Origin: CAVTGO01 sp963734275
GTDB taxonomy: Bacteria; Actinomycetota; UBA4738; HRBIN12
Length of the DNA stretch: 64,000 nucleotides
Direction: 5' to 3'
NCBI GenBank assembly: GCA_963734275.1
Contig: CAVTGO010000013.1
Span: 186,001 to 250,000 of the forward strand
Shown: positions 34,229 to 41,874 of the stretch, piece after piece
Layout of the letters: each line of letters starts with the position of its first letter
Position numbering within the stretch: position 1 is the stretch's first letter
Notes under the pieces: model-generated
Told to the model about the DNA's origin: nothing
Database searches by the model: none
Seen by the model: the letters and a program-made list of their open reading frames with translations, nothing else
Made by a program: the position numbers and the translations under genes

Positions 34229-34287
34229 GGCCCACCTCCTCGCCTCGATCGCGGGGCCGAGACAAGGAGATCGGGGAAACGGGCACC

Positions 34288-34400
34288 GTCAAGCATCAGC
34301 CGGAGCCACCGTCAAGGATCACCCGGAACAGGTGTCAAGGATCAGCCGGAGATGTGTCCAGGATCAGGTGACGCCGGAGTGACCAGCATCACCCGGAACA
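34288..34400 (-). repeat. Five degenerate ~22-bp direct repeats beside the tRNA
   Basis: GTCAAGGATCACCCGGA-like units start at about 34288, 34311, 34334, 34356 and 34381, spaced 22-25 bases. They lie between the IS481 start and the tRNA 3' end. IS481 elements in actinobacteria often carry such repeated sequences at their ends, so they may be the IS terminus. Integrase arm-type sites are an alternative. Confidence 0.7.
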
Positions 34401-34405
34401 CGACA

Positions 34406-34459
34406 GGATGTCTGGTGCCCTCGGCAGGAATCGGACCTGCGACACCCGGTTTAGGAAAC
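34406..34459 (-). repeat. att-like direct repeat within and beyond the 3' half of tRNA-Arg
   Basis: This is the second copy of the 54-base repeat. It overlaps the functional tRNA from its anticodon loop to the CCA end and adds seven bases beyond. Its placement at the right end, with the truncated copy 2.9 kb to the left, is the standard layout of a tRNA-integrated element. Confidence 0.9.
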
Positions 34460-34488
34460 CGGTGCTCTATCCACTGAGCTACGAGGGC
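34413..34488 (-). tRNA. tRNA-Arg (anticodon CCU)
   Basis: The acceptor stem GCCCTCG pairs with CGAGGGC, with A then CCA encoded at 34413-34415. The anticodon arm CCGGT-TTCCTAA-ACCGG has loop TTCCTAA, so the anticodon is CCU, reading AGG. D and T arms are regular (GGTCCGATTCC in the T arm). The gene reads right to left. Its 3' half is the att site of the island. Confidence 0.97.
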
Positions 34489-34672
34489 GCCGGGATGCAA
34501 GGAGGATGGTACGAAACCATGGTAGTCACGTGTGACAGCGTCGCGGGAAGCACCGCTCGCGGTTCGCCTCCTCGCAACCTCTCGGTGGATCTGCCGAGGA
34601 CGATTCGACCGTTCTCGGCAGTTCATGCCGTATTGGTATCAGCTGCCGGGAGCCTGGGTAGGGTCGCCGGGC

Positions 34673-34906
34673 ATGAAGACGCTGAGTACGGTCCAGATCG
34701 CGCCACGGGAGGGACTCGTCGACGCGATCGAGCACCTCACGCGCTCGCTCTCGCGCTACGGATGCGTCGCATGGGGCGACGGGGACCGGCTCAGCGTCAC
34801 GCTCGAGCTCGAAGGGCTCGTGCCGACACAGCGCATGAGCGCGTGGAGGAGGATCGTGACGGAGACGCTCGAAGAGATCGGCATCTCGGTCCAGGAGTAC
34901 CGCTGA
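34673..34906 (+). CDS. Small hypothetical protein next to tRNA-Arg
   Basis: This 77-aa soluble protein begins MKTLSTVQIAPREGLVD and has a regular alpha/beta look (RYGCVAWGDGDRLSVTLELE, then WRRIVTETLEEIGI). I do not recognise the family. The longer frame upstream is Arg-rich and overlaps no Shine-Dalgarno, so I start at ATG 34673. The 184 bases between it and the tRNA hold only a short inverted repeat (ATGGT...ACCAT, 34506-34520). Confidence 0.6.
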   Translation: MKTLSTVQIAPREGLVDAIEHLTRSLSRYGCVAWGDGDRLSVTLELEGLVPTQRMSAWRRIVTETLEEIGISVQEYR

Positions 34907-35007
34907 TCTGGCCCGGGTAGTCTCAAGACAGCGCTTATCACGCCGATACTTTTCTCTGAACGACCCGGATCGGTACTCCAAGTCCACTCCTCGACGGGCG
35001 GTAGCGC

Positions 35008-35589
35008 ATGAGCTCTGGAAGCGATCTGGCACGACGGCTTGAGTCGGCTCGAGACGAATCGGACCATTTCCCCGAGCGCGAGCAGGTCATCGCCGAGGCG
35101 GGCGAGAAGGTGATCGCTGCGGCGAACGAAACGGTCATCGCTGCGGCGAACGAAACGGTCATCGCTGCGGCGAGGGCGAGACTGCCGGAGATTGAAGCGA
35201 TCCGTGCGCGGGGCGAGAGCCGCGACACCGTTGCGGATGCGCCGGTGATCGCGGAGCGCCGAACCGAGTCAGCCCCGCCCGAGTCGACCGAGCACCCTGA
35301 TCGTGAGGACGGGCAAGGGTCGCTCAAGGTCATCAGCTTCGAACTCGCAGAGATGAAGCAGAGGCTCCGCACGGCGGAGGATCGGATCCACGAGCTCGAG
35401 CGCAAGATGGAGTCCAGAGCAGCGCTCGATGGCTCATCACGCGACCCTCACGCTGGCGCCATGGCCGTGCCGGTGATAGCCGAACCGCCCTCGACCGAGG
35501 TCGGCGATCAGATGCCTTCCTTCGCGGCGCGCATCTCAGAGCTGCGGCGGACGATCGCCGAGCGTGTCGACGGCGTCGACGGTCGGTGA
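35008..35589 (+). CDS. Coiled-coil hypothetical protein with VIAAANET repeats
   Basis: This 193-aa hydrophilic protein contains a tandem repeat of the eight-residue unit VIAAANET (about residues 35-56). A heptad-rich region (FELAEMKQRLRTAEDRIHELE) and a second helical stretch near the C-terminus follow. It has no signal peptide. The family is unknown; repeats plus coiled coil suggest a structural or oligomerising role. It shares composition with the host rather than the island. Confidence 0.55.
   Translation: MSSGSDLARRLESARDESDHFPEREQVIAEAGEKVIAAANETVIAAANETVIAAARARLPEIEAIRARGESRDTVADAPVIAERRTESAPPESTEHPDREDGQGSLKVISFELAEMKQRLRTAEDRIHELERKMESRAALDGSSRDPHAGAMAVPVIAEPPSTEVGDQMPSFAARISELRRTIAERVDGVDGR
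35110..35173 (+). repeat. 24-bp in-frame tandem repeats inside the coiled-coil gene
   Basis: Two full units (35110-35133 and 35134-35157), differing by one base, and a partial third unit to 35173 encode the VIAAANET repeats. The unit length is a multiple of three, so copy-number change would not shift the frame. Confidence 0.85.
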
Positions 35590-35709
35590 TCGGGATCCCA
35601 ACGGATCGATGACGGCCCCGTAGCGGGCTGTCGCAGCGTTACCGACCGAGCACCCCGGAGCGACGGAGCCCGAACCGGTGCATCATCGCGTCGGGACGGA
35701 AGGAGTCAG

Positions 35710-36291
35710 GTGACCGGTGTGAAGGGCCCCGAGCCAGCCGGGGAGGCGACCGAGCGGCAGAAGATGCTGTCCGGTGAGCTCTACCGCGCCGACGATCCGG
35801 AGCTCGTTCGCGCTCGGCGCCGCTGCCGGGACCTTCTCCGCCGGATCGATGCCGAGCCCGACGACGAACCCCGGGCTGCGCTGTTCGGCGAGCTCCTGGG
35901 GGCATTCGGGCCCTCGAGCTTCATCCAGCCGCCGTTCCGCTGCGACTACGGCTCCTTCATCGGGGTCGGCGAGCGGGTCTTCATCAACTACGACTGCACC
36001 ATCTTGGACTGCGGGCACGTCACGATCGGCGACGGCGTCCAGATCGCGTCCGGGGTGCAGCTGCTTGCCGCCGATCACCCGCGCGAGCCCGAGCTCCGGG
36101 CGGAGGGACTCGAGCTCGGTCGCCCGGTGGTGATCGGGGACAACGCCTGGGTCGGCGCCGGCGCGATCGTCTGCCCCGGCGTGACGGTCGGCCGGGACAC
36201 GATCGTCGGGGCGGGGAGCGTCGTCATCCGGGACATCCCGGCCGGCGTCGTTGCCGCCGGCAACCCGTGCCGGGTCGTTCGCGCGCTCTGA
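35710..36291 (+). CDS. Sugar O-acetyltransferase, maltose O-acetyltransferase type (Maa/NodL-like)
   Basis: This 193-aa left-handed-beta-helix acetyltransferase starts with an N-terminal helical domain (QKMLSGELYRADDPELVRAR). Hexapeptide repeats follow with the catalytic His in LLAADHPREPELR, and the acetyl-CoA site is at IGDNAWVGAGAIVCPGVTV. It acetylates mono- or oligosaccharides. GTG at 35710 is preceded by AGGAG. The next gene starts 29 bases after its stop on the same strand. Confidence 0.92.
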   Translation: MTGVKGPEPAGEATERQKMLSGELYRADDPELVRARRRCRDLLRRIDAEPDDEPRAALFGELLGAFGPSSFIQPPFRCDYGSFIGVGERVFINYDCTILDCGHVTIGDGVQIASGVQLLAADHPREPELRAEGLELGRPVVIGDNAWVGAGAIVCPGVTVGRDTIVGAGSVVIRDIPAGVVAAGNPCRVVRAL

Positions 36292-36319
36292 TGGCGCGGC
36301 CACGCTAGGCTTCCGACCG

Positions 36320-37402
36320 ATGCTGGTGGGATCCACCGAACCCGTTCGCGTCGGGCTGATCGGCTACGGCCTCGGCGGCGAGGTGTTCCACGCGCCGATC
36401 GTCGACGCGAACGCCGACATGCGCTTGGTCACGATCGTGACGAGCAACCCCGAGCGCCAGGCCCGCGCCCGCGCCCGCTACCCATCGACCCGCGTCGTCG
36501 ACCACGTCGAGCGCTTGTGGGAGACGGCGGACGATCACGACCTGGTGATCGTGTGCACGCCGAACGCCGGTCACGTGCCGCTCGGGACGGTGGCGCTCCA
36601 GCGGGACCTCTCCGTCGTGGTCGACAAACCGCTCGCGGCGACGGCCGCCGACGGCCGCGCCCTCGCGCACCTCGCGGCCGAGCGAGGTCTCATGCTTACC
36701 GTGTTCCAGAACCGGCGGTGGGACGGAGACTTCCTCACGCTTCGCAAGCTCGTAGATGAGGACGAGCTCGGGCAGGTCGTGCGCTTCGAGTCGCGGTACG
36801 AGCGCTGGCGTCCCGAGCCCAAGGTGGGGGCCTGGCGGGAGCGAGGTGCGCCGGACGAGGCGGGTGGTCTGCTGTTCGACCTCGGGAGCCACCTCGTGGA
36901 TCAGGCCCTCCAGCTCTTCGGGCGCCCGACGCATGTCTATGCCGAGGTCGACCGGCGGCGGCCGGGTGTCGAGGTCGACGACGACGTGTTCGTGGCGCTC
37001 ACGCACCCCGGCGGGGTCCACTCGCACCTCTGGGCCACCGTGACGGCGGCGATCCTCGGCCCTCGGTTCCGCGTGCTCGGGCTCCGGGGGGCGTTCGAGA
37101 AGTACGGGATCGACCCCCAGGAAGAGGCGTTGGCGGCCGGCGCCCGACCGGGCGAACCCGGCTGGGGGACCGAACCGGAGGAGCAGTGGGGCCGGCTCGC
37201 GGTCGGCGACACCGAGCGCCGGGTCGAGACCGAGCCCGGCGACTATCCCGCGTTCTACCGCGGCGTCGTCGAGTCGCTCAGGACCGGTGGCGACCCGCCG
37301 GTCGACGTCCGCGAGTCCATCGAGGGCCTCGAGGTGCTCGAGTCGGCGCGCGAGAGCTCGCGCACCGGCGCGGTGGTGCCGATGCCCGCATCCTCCGCGT
37401 GA
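36320..37402 (+). CDS. Gfo/Idh/MocA family oxidoreductase
   Basis: This 360-aa protein has an N-terminal Rossmann domain (VRVGLIGYGLGGEVFHAPIV) and the family signature VVVDKPLAATAADGRAL, with the catalytic Lys. A C-terminal mixed domain has LLFDLGSHLVDQALQLFG, with the second-site His. It uses NAD(P) to oxidise or reduce a sugar or inositol-like substrate; the particular one is unknown. Start is ATG 36320, just after the acetyltransferase gene, so the two may be co-transcribed. A longer frame to 36251 overlaps that gene. Confidence 0.92.
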   Translation: MLVGSTEPVRVGLIGYGLGGEVFHAPIVDANADMRLVTIVTSNPERQARARARYPSTRVVDHVERLWETADDHDLVIVCTPNAGHVPLGTVALQRDLSVVVDKPLAATAADGRALAHLAAERGLMLTVFQNRRWDGDFLTLRKLVDEDELGQVVRFESRYERWRPEPKVGAWRERGAPDEAGGLLFDLGSHLVDQALQLFGRPTHVYAEVDRRRPGVEVDDDVFVALTHPGGVHSHLWATVTAAILGPRFRVLGLRGAFEKYGIDPQEEALAAGARPGEPGWGTEPEEQWGRLAVGDTERRVETEPGDYPAFYRGVVESLRTGGDPPVDVRESIEGLEVLESARESSRTGAVVPMPASSA

Positions 37403-37409
37403 GATCGGC

Positions 37410-39272
37410 TCAGGCCGCCGTGCCGTCGTAGTAGCGCTGCGCGAGCGCCCAGGCAGCGACGCCGCACTGCGAGCCCATGCGCCGTCCCTCGAAGTCGTCG
37501 GCGCTGATGTGGATGCCACCGAAGATCCTCGAGATGCCGGCTTGGTCCGCGGCGTCGTAGTAGGTGGCCACCTGCAGCGTGACGTCGGCACTCGGGCCGT
37601 CCTCGTTGACGAGGGACCCGGCCTCGATCGTCCACTCCGCGATACCGCCGGGGAAGAACTCGCTTCCGGTGAACGAGGCGAGCACCTCGGCGGCGGCGCG
37701 GCTGAAGGTGCTGTGGCCGGACACGAACCCGGCGAACGACGGCGTCACGAACGTCGGGCGCTGGAAGGGGACCCACTCGACCGCGCGGATCCAGCCGACG
37801 CCGCTCGTCTGGGTAGCCGGATCCTCCGGGTTGCCGATCCACGCGCGGACCGCCACCTCGCCGACATAGGCGGACAGCTGCTCGTGTCGCTCGCCGGGCG
37901 CGCTCGAATCCCTCGTGATCACCTCGACGAGTCCGGGGACGAGGGGGAGCCCCCGTGGGTCGTAGGAGGGTCCGTCGGGATCGCTCGACTGCCCGAACCC
38001 GCCGAGGTAGCGGATCATCGAGATCGGGCGCACGGAGTCGTAATGACCCTTCAGGCCCCAGGCCGCGATCGCGGCGTCGTGCACGGCGCCGTTCAGCGCC
38101 AGGTAGAGCTTCACGTCCCATTCGAGCCGGCCGACCGGGGGACCCTGTCCACCGATGCGCAGATCCGGATCGAGGGCATCGGAGGCGAGGTTCGCCAGCG
38201 TGTTCCAGTGGCCGGGAGGGGTCTCGGACTGGGGACCGTCGGCCCAGAACTCGGTGAGCACCCGAGCGAAGTCCCCGCGGGCGACCACGTTGGGCGCGTA
38301 GGGCTCGCCCGTCGCCGGGTTCACCTCGTGACCCTCGCCGTCGTTGGTGCCGAGCGGGTTGCCGCCGAGCGCGCCGGGCGAGATGTCGATCGTCACGCCG
38401 TCGCTCGCATCGAGCGCCGCGCTCGCCTCGATCACCTCGATCGCGGCCCGCGCGTAGGCGCGGCCGCCGTCCGGATCGTCCACGCGCGGCGGCGGACCAG
38501 GGTCGATCGGGGTGCCCTCGGCCGAGGGCGGCAGCGCGAACGACTTCACGTGTCCCCACTGCGGTCCGATGAACCGCTGCACGCTGCCGGGGATGGGGAC
38601 GCCGTTCTGGGCGACGATCTGCGCCAGGGCGAGCGGCTGCCACCGGTTCGGATCGGCCATGTCCGTCCCCGGCTCCGCGACCACCATCGGGGCGTTCGCC
38701 GGACGGTACGAGGTATCGACGTAGCGCTGGTCTTCGAAGGCGCCGTCGTGCAAGCCGTACTCGATAGCGGCGGCCGCGATGCGGTTGCCGAGCGCCGCCG
38801 CGTCGTCGCCCTCGGTCTCGGCATAGTCGATCCGGTAGCACAGGTCGCCCATCGTCGCGACGAGGTCGTCGAAGGTCTCCTGGAGCCCGGTCGCGTGCGA
38901 GTAGCGGTGGAGCAGCAGCCGGTAGGCCGCGTAGCTGATCGCCGCCTCGCGCGCCGCGGGGACATCGTCGGCCTCGAGCTTCTCGTCGACGAAGTAGCCG
39001 TCGGCCACGGGGTCGTAGGCCGCCCACGCGTCCCACATCGCGGCCGAGGTGTGGAACAGGTTGCGTGAGTGCACCGTGGGCGCCGGTGTGTCGCGGCGGA
39101 TCGCGCCGAGCAGCGCCTCATCCCATACGCGGGCGGCCGACCACCCGTGCAGGCCGGCGCGCTCGCACCCCTCAACCAGGTAAGGCTCCGAGGAGCCGCC
39201 CGTGCAGCCGGGCAGGACGGCCGTCGCGAGTGCGAGCATCACGGCCACCCAGAGCGCGCGAGGAGGGTTCAT
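37410..39272 (-). CDS. Vanadium-dependent haloperoxidase-like lipoprotein (PAP2 superfamily)
   Basis: This 620-aa protein begins with a lipoprotein signal (VMLALATAVLPGCTGG). The C-terminal half carries the vanadate/phosphate site: HYDSVRPISMIRYLGG, GFVSGHSTFSRAAAEVLASF, and SRIFGGIHISADDFEG, which fit Arg-Pro...Ser-Gly-His...Arg-x3-Gly-x-His-x3-Asp. Bacterial homologues are called vanadium-dependent haloperoxidases, though some act as phosphatases; peroxidase activity is not certain. It overlaps the upstream gene by four bases (ATGA), so the two are translationally coupled. Confidence 0.88.
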   Translation of the reverse strand: MNPPRALWVAVMLALATAVLPGCTGGSSEPYLVEGCERAGLHGWSAARVWDEALLGAIRRDTPAPTVHSRNLFHTSAAMWDAWAAYDPVADGYFVDEKLEADDVPAAREAAISYAAYRLLLHRYSHATGLQETFDDLVATMGDLCYRIDYAETEGDDAAALGNRIAAAAIEYGLHDGAFEDQRYVDTSYRPANAPMVVAEPGTDMADPNRWQPLALAQIVAQNGVPIPGSVQRFIGPQWGHVKSFALPPSAEGTPIDPGPPPRVDDPDGGRAYARAAIEVIEASAALDASDGVTIDISPGALGGNPLGTNDGEGHEVNPATGEPYAPNVVARGDFARVLTEFWADGPQSETPPGHWNTLANLASDALDPDLRIGGQGPPVGRLEWDVKLYLALNGAVHDAAIAAWGLKGHYDSVRPISMIRYLGGFGQSSDPDGPSYDPRGLPLVPGLVEVITRDSSAPGERHEQLSAYVGEVAVRAWIGNPEDPATQTSGVGWIRAVEWVPFQRPTFVTPSFAGFVSGHSTFSRAAAEVLASFTGSEFFPGGIAEWTIEAGSLVNEDGPSADVTLQVATYYDAADQAGISRIFGGIHISADDFEGRRMGSQCGVAAWALAQRYYDGTAA

Positions 39273-40957
39273 CCCGGGGCCTCCACCTTGATCACCTGGT
39301 TGGCTTCCAGATCCGACAGGACGCTCTCCTGCCCGCCGGGCCAGTGGACGCGGAGCTCGCTGATGCGCACGGCGTCGCCCAGGCCGAAGTGACACCGGGG
39401 GTCCTCGGATGACAGGTAGCTGCTTCCGGCGATCGCGTGACGGACCAGCTCGGTCCCGTCCGGTAGGACGGCGGTGATCACTGCCCCCGGCGCGAACGCC
39501 CCAAGGCGCACCTCGAGCCAGTTGCTCGAGACGCCCGTGTTCTCCAGCAGCACCAGGTCCCCGCCGATCACGTTGACCGCCACGTCGAGGTCGCCGTCGT
39601 TGTCGAAGTCCGCGGCCGCGCTCCCGCGTGCGAGCAGGGGCCCGATCTGCGGGAGCCCGAGCGAGGCGGACTGGTCCTCGAACAGGCCGGGGCTCCCCTG
39701 GGCCGTGAGGTTCCCGAAGACCTGGACCGGACGCGAGTCCTGGGCGAGGTCGGTCACCGGCACCTCCCCGTTCACCAGCATCAGGTCGAGGTCGGTATCC
39801 AGGTCGAGATCGCCCCACGACACGCCCCATCCGGTCGCGGCCTCGAGCTCGACGCCGAAGTCCAGCCGGCCGTCGACGAACGCGGGGTCGACCGCATCGG
39901 AGGGGGTCCCTCGGTACACGGCATGGAGCTGGCCGCGCGCGTTCGTGACGAACAGGTCGGTCCGTCCGTTCCCGTCGTAGTCGCCTTCGGCGATCCCCAT
40001 GCCGGCCCCCGGATCGGCGACGCCGGCACGTCCGGCGAGCTCCTCGAACCGGAACCCGAGACCGTCCGGGTCCGCTTGGGCCCCGCCCGGCCACGGGACG
40101 TTGTCGAACAGGCGGTTCGGGTTCGTATCGTTCGCGACGTACAGGTCGAGGTCGCCGTCTCGGTCGAGGTCCGAGAGCGTGGCGCCCAGGCCGTACTCGG
40201 CGTTGACGACCTCGAGCCCGGCGCCGACACCGACCTCCTCGAACGTCGGCCGGCCATCCTCGCCGGACCCTCGGTTCAGGTACAGGAGGTCGCGGACGCC
40301 GAAGTAGGTGCTCGGGAAGCCCTGTGTGGCAGCGGGGTTCGGGCTGGACAGGTCCGCATACCCGGACAGGAACAGGTCGGGCAGGCCGTCGGCGTCGATG
40401 TCGCCCACGGCGGCGCCGGCGTGCCAGCCGAACGCTTCGACCCCGGCCTCGGCGGCGCCCTCGGTGAACGTGCCGTCGCCCTCGTTCCAGAGGAGCGCGC
40501 CGTCCTGCGCCGTCGTGACGTACAGGTCGGTCCGTCCGTCGAGATCGAGGTCGGCCGCCACGCACCCCTGCCCCTGAGCGGCGAGGTCCGCGCCCGAGCC
40601 CGCGCTCACGTCGGTGAACGTCCCGCCCTCGTTGTGGAACAGCGCCGAGCGAGGCAGACCACCCGCTGCCTCCCAGCGTGGCGTCTCCGATCGCGCGTAG
40701 GAGTTCACGACGAACAGGTCCAGCCAGCCGTCGTCGTCGTAGTCGAGCCAGCACACACCGCCGCCCATCATCGCGGCGACGTCGGGGCTCACCCCCCAGC
40801 GGAACGCCCCGTGCCGGAACCGCAGCCCGACGTCGTCGGCGATGTTCGCGAACGTCGGTGTCCCCGACGGCCGTTCGACAGGCGGTCCCGGTGACTGGGA
40901 CGATCCGGAGGTGCAGGCCGCGACGAGCGCGCCGAACGCAGTCGCGCCGATCCGCAC
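39269..40957 (-). CDS. CRTAC1-like FG-GAP/ASPIC repeat lipoprotein
   Basis: This 562-aa exported protein has a short lipoprotein signal (GATAFGALVAACTSG) and about seven FG-GAP repeats with calcium-type acid loops: DYDDDGWLD, DLDLDGRTD, DIDADGLPD, DLDRDGDLD, DYDGNGRTD, DLDLDTDLD and DFDNDGDLD. It ends in an ASPIC/UnbV domain (LEVRLGAFAPGAVITAVLPDG). These beta-propeller proteins probably bind sugars or other proteins at the surface. It is coupled to the haloperoxidase-like gene by a four-base overlap. The GTG at 40957 gives a short signal; no better start is upstream. Confidence 0.9.
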   Translation of the reverse strand: MRIGATAFGALVAACTSGSSQSPGPPVERPSGTPTFANIADDVGLRFRHGAFRWGVSPDVAAMMGGGVCWLDYDDDGWLDLFVVNSYARSETPRWEAAGGLPRSALFHNEGGTFTDVSAGSGADLAAQGQGCVAADLDLDGRTDLYVTTAQDGALLWNEGDGTFTEGAAEAGVEAFGWHAGAAVGDIDADGLPDLFLSGYADLSSPNPAATQGFPSTYFGVRDLLYLNRGSGEDGRPTFEEVGVGAGLEVVNAEYGLGATLSDLDRDGDLDLYVANDTNPNRLFDNVPWPGGAQADPDGLGFRFEELAGRAGVADPGAGMGIAEGDYDGNGRTDLFVTNARGQLHAVYRGTPSDAVDPAFVDGRLDFGVELEAATGWGVSWGDLDLDTDLDLMLVNGEVPVTDLAQDSRPVQVFGNLTAQGSPGLFEDQSASLGLPQIGPLLARGSAAADFDNDGDLDVAVNVIGGDLVLLENTGVSSNWLEVRLGAFAPGAVITAVLPDGTELVRHAIAGSSYLSSEDPRCHFGLGDAVRISELRVHWPGGQESVLSDLEANQVIKVEAPG

Positions 40958-41166
40958 GGCTCCGATCGGGAACGGGCGTCGATATCGCAGGGCACAGGCC
41001 TTTCCGGGAGCTGCCGGTCGACCGTCGCCCGGCGTGAGGACGAGACGCTAGGGCCGCGGTGACCCGAAGGTCAAGCGACCACCCCGGGGCCGCCGCGACC
41101 TGGGATCTCGCGCCGAGCGCCGACCTCGGCGATGCTGCTCGCAGCCGATCGTCGAAAGGGTGAGCC

Positions 41167-41874
41167 ATGCCGGACCTGGACGGGAAGGTAGCGCTGGTGA
41201 CGGGCGCGAGCGGGGGGATCGGTGCCGCGGTCGCGCGATCGCTCGCGGCTGGAGGGGTTCGAGTAGGCCTCGCCTCGCGCAGAGGGGACGACCTCGGGAT
41301 CGCCGAGGCGATCGCGGGCCCGTGCGACGTTCGCGACCCGGCGGCGGTGGATGCCTTCGTCGAGCGGGTCGTCGATCGGTTCGGAGGGCTCGACATCCTG
41401 GTCGCGAACGCGGGGGTCGGCGCCTACGGGCCGTTCCTCGAGCTCGACCCCGCGCACCTCGAGGAGATGATCGACGTCAACGTGAAGGGGACGCTCTACG
41501 CGGTTCGCAGCGCGCTCCCGCACCTGATGCGGAGCTCGGCCGCCGACATCGTGACCGTCGCGTCCGTGGCCGGGCTGAACGGCCTCCCGTTCGAGGCCGT
41601 CTACTGCGCATCGAAGTTCGCACAGGTCGGGTTCACGCGGGCGCTGGACCACGAGCTGCGCCCGCAGGGGATCCGCTGCACGAACCTGTGCCCCGGCGGC
41701 GTAGCGACCGACTTCGCGATGGGGCGCGGCCGAACGCCCGACATGCCCGAGCTAGCCGGCATGATGTCGTCCGAGGAGGTCGCAGAGGCCGTCGTGTTCG
41801 TGCTCACCCGCCCGAGGAGCCACCGGATGCTCGAGCTCGCGTTCCGGCCGATGACGGAGGCGTCGTCGGGATGA
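41167..41874 (+). CDS. SDR family oxidoreductase, classical Tyr-Lys type
   Basis: This 235-aa classical SDR has the glycine-rich TGASGGIGAAVA, the NAG motif LVANAGVGAYGP, and the active-site Tyr-x3-Lys in EAVYCASKFAQVGF. The catalytic Ser lies in TVASVAGLNG. It could reduce a ketone or oxidise an alcohol; the substrate is unknown. It overlaps the next gene by four bases (ATGA), so the two are coupled. Confidence 0.93.
   Translation: MPDLDGKVALVTGASGGIGAAVARSLAAGGVRVGLASRRGDDLGIAEAIAGPCDVRDPAAVDAFVERVVDRFGGLDILVANAGVGAYGPFLELDPAHLEEMIDVNVKGTLYAVRSALPHLMRSSAADIVTVASVAGLNGLPFEAVYCASKFAQVGFTRALDHELRPQGIRCTNLCPGGVATDFAMGRGRTPDMPELAGMMSSEEVAEAVVFVLTRPRSHRMLELAFRPMTEASSG

Larger units (their letters stand above)
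31459..34459. mobile_element. Remnant integrative island at tRNA-Arg(CCU)
   Basis: A roughly 3 kb segment is bounded by 54-bp direct copies of the tRNA-Arg 3' half, the intact tRNA being at the right end. Its base composition is lower in G+C by eye (I counted 52% and 55% in two 60-base lines, against 72% in a host line). Cargo: ferritin-like protein, small lipoprotein, CmpX-like channel, zinc-ribbon peptide, and an IS481/excisionase-like chimera. I find no integrase. The first 375 bases (31513-31886) hold no gene I can support. It looks like a decayed or partly deleted element. Confidence 0.75.

Noticed and set aside
34288..34400. A CRISPR array
   Set aside because: Units are degenerate, only five, and separated by about five bases; there are no spacers or cas genes.
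37410..41396. A 1328-codon open frame on the minus strand
   Set aside because: Only its last 620 codons are a gene (the haloperoxidase-like lipoprotein). The upstream part is an Arg/Pro/Ser-rich shadow of the FG-GAP gene in another frame.
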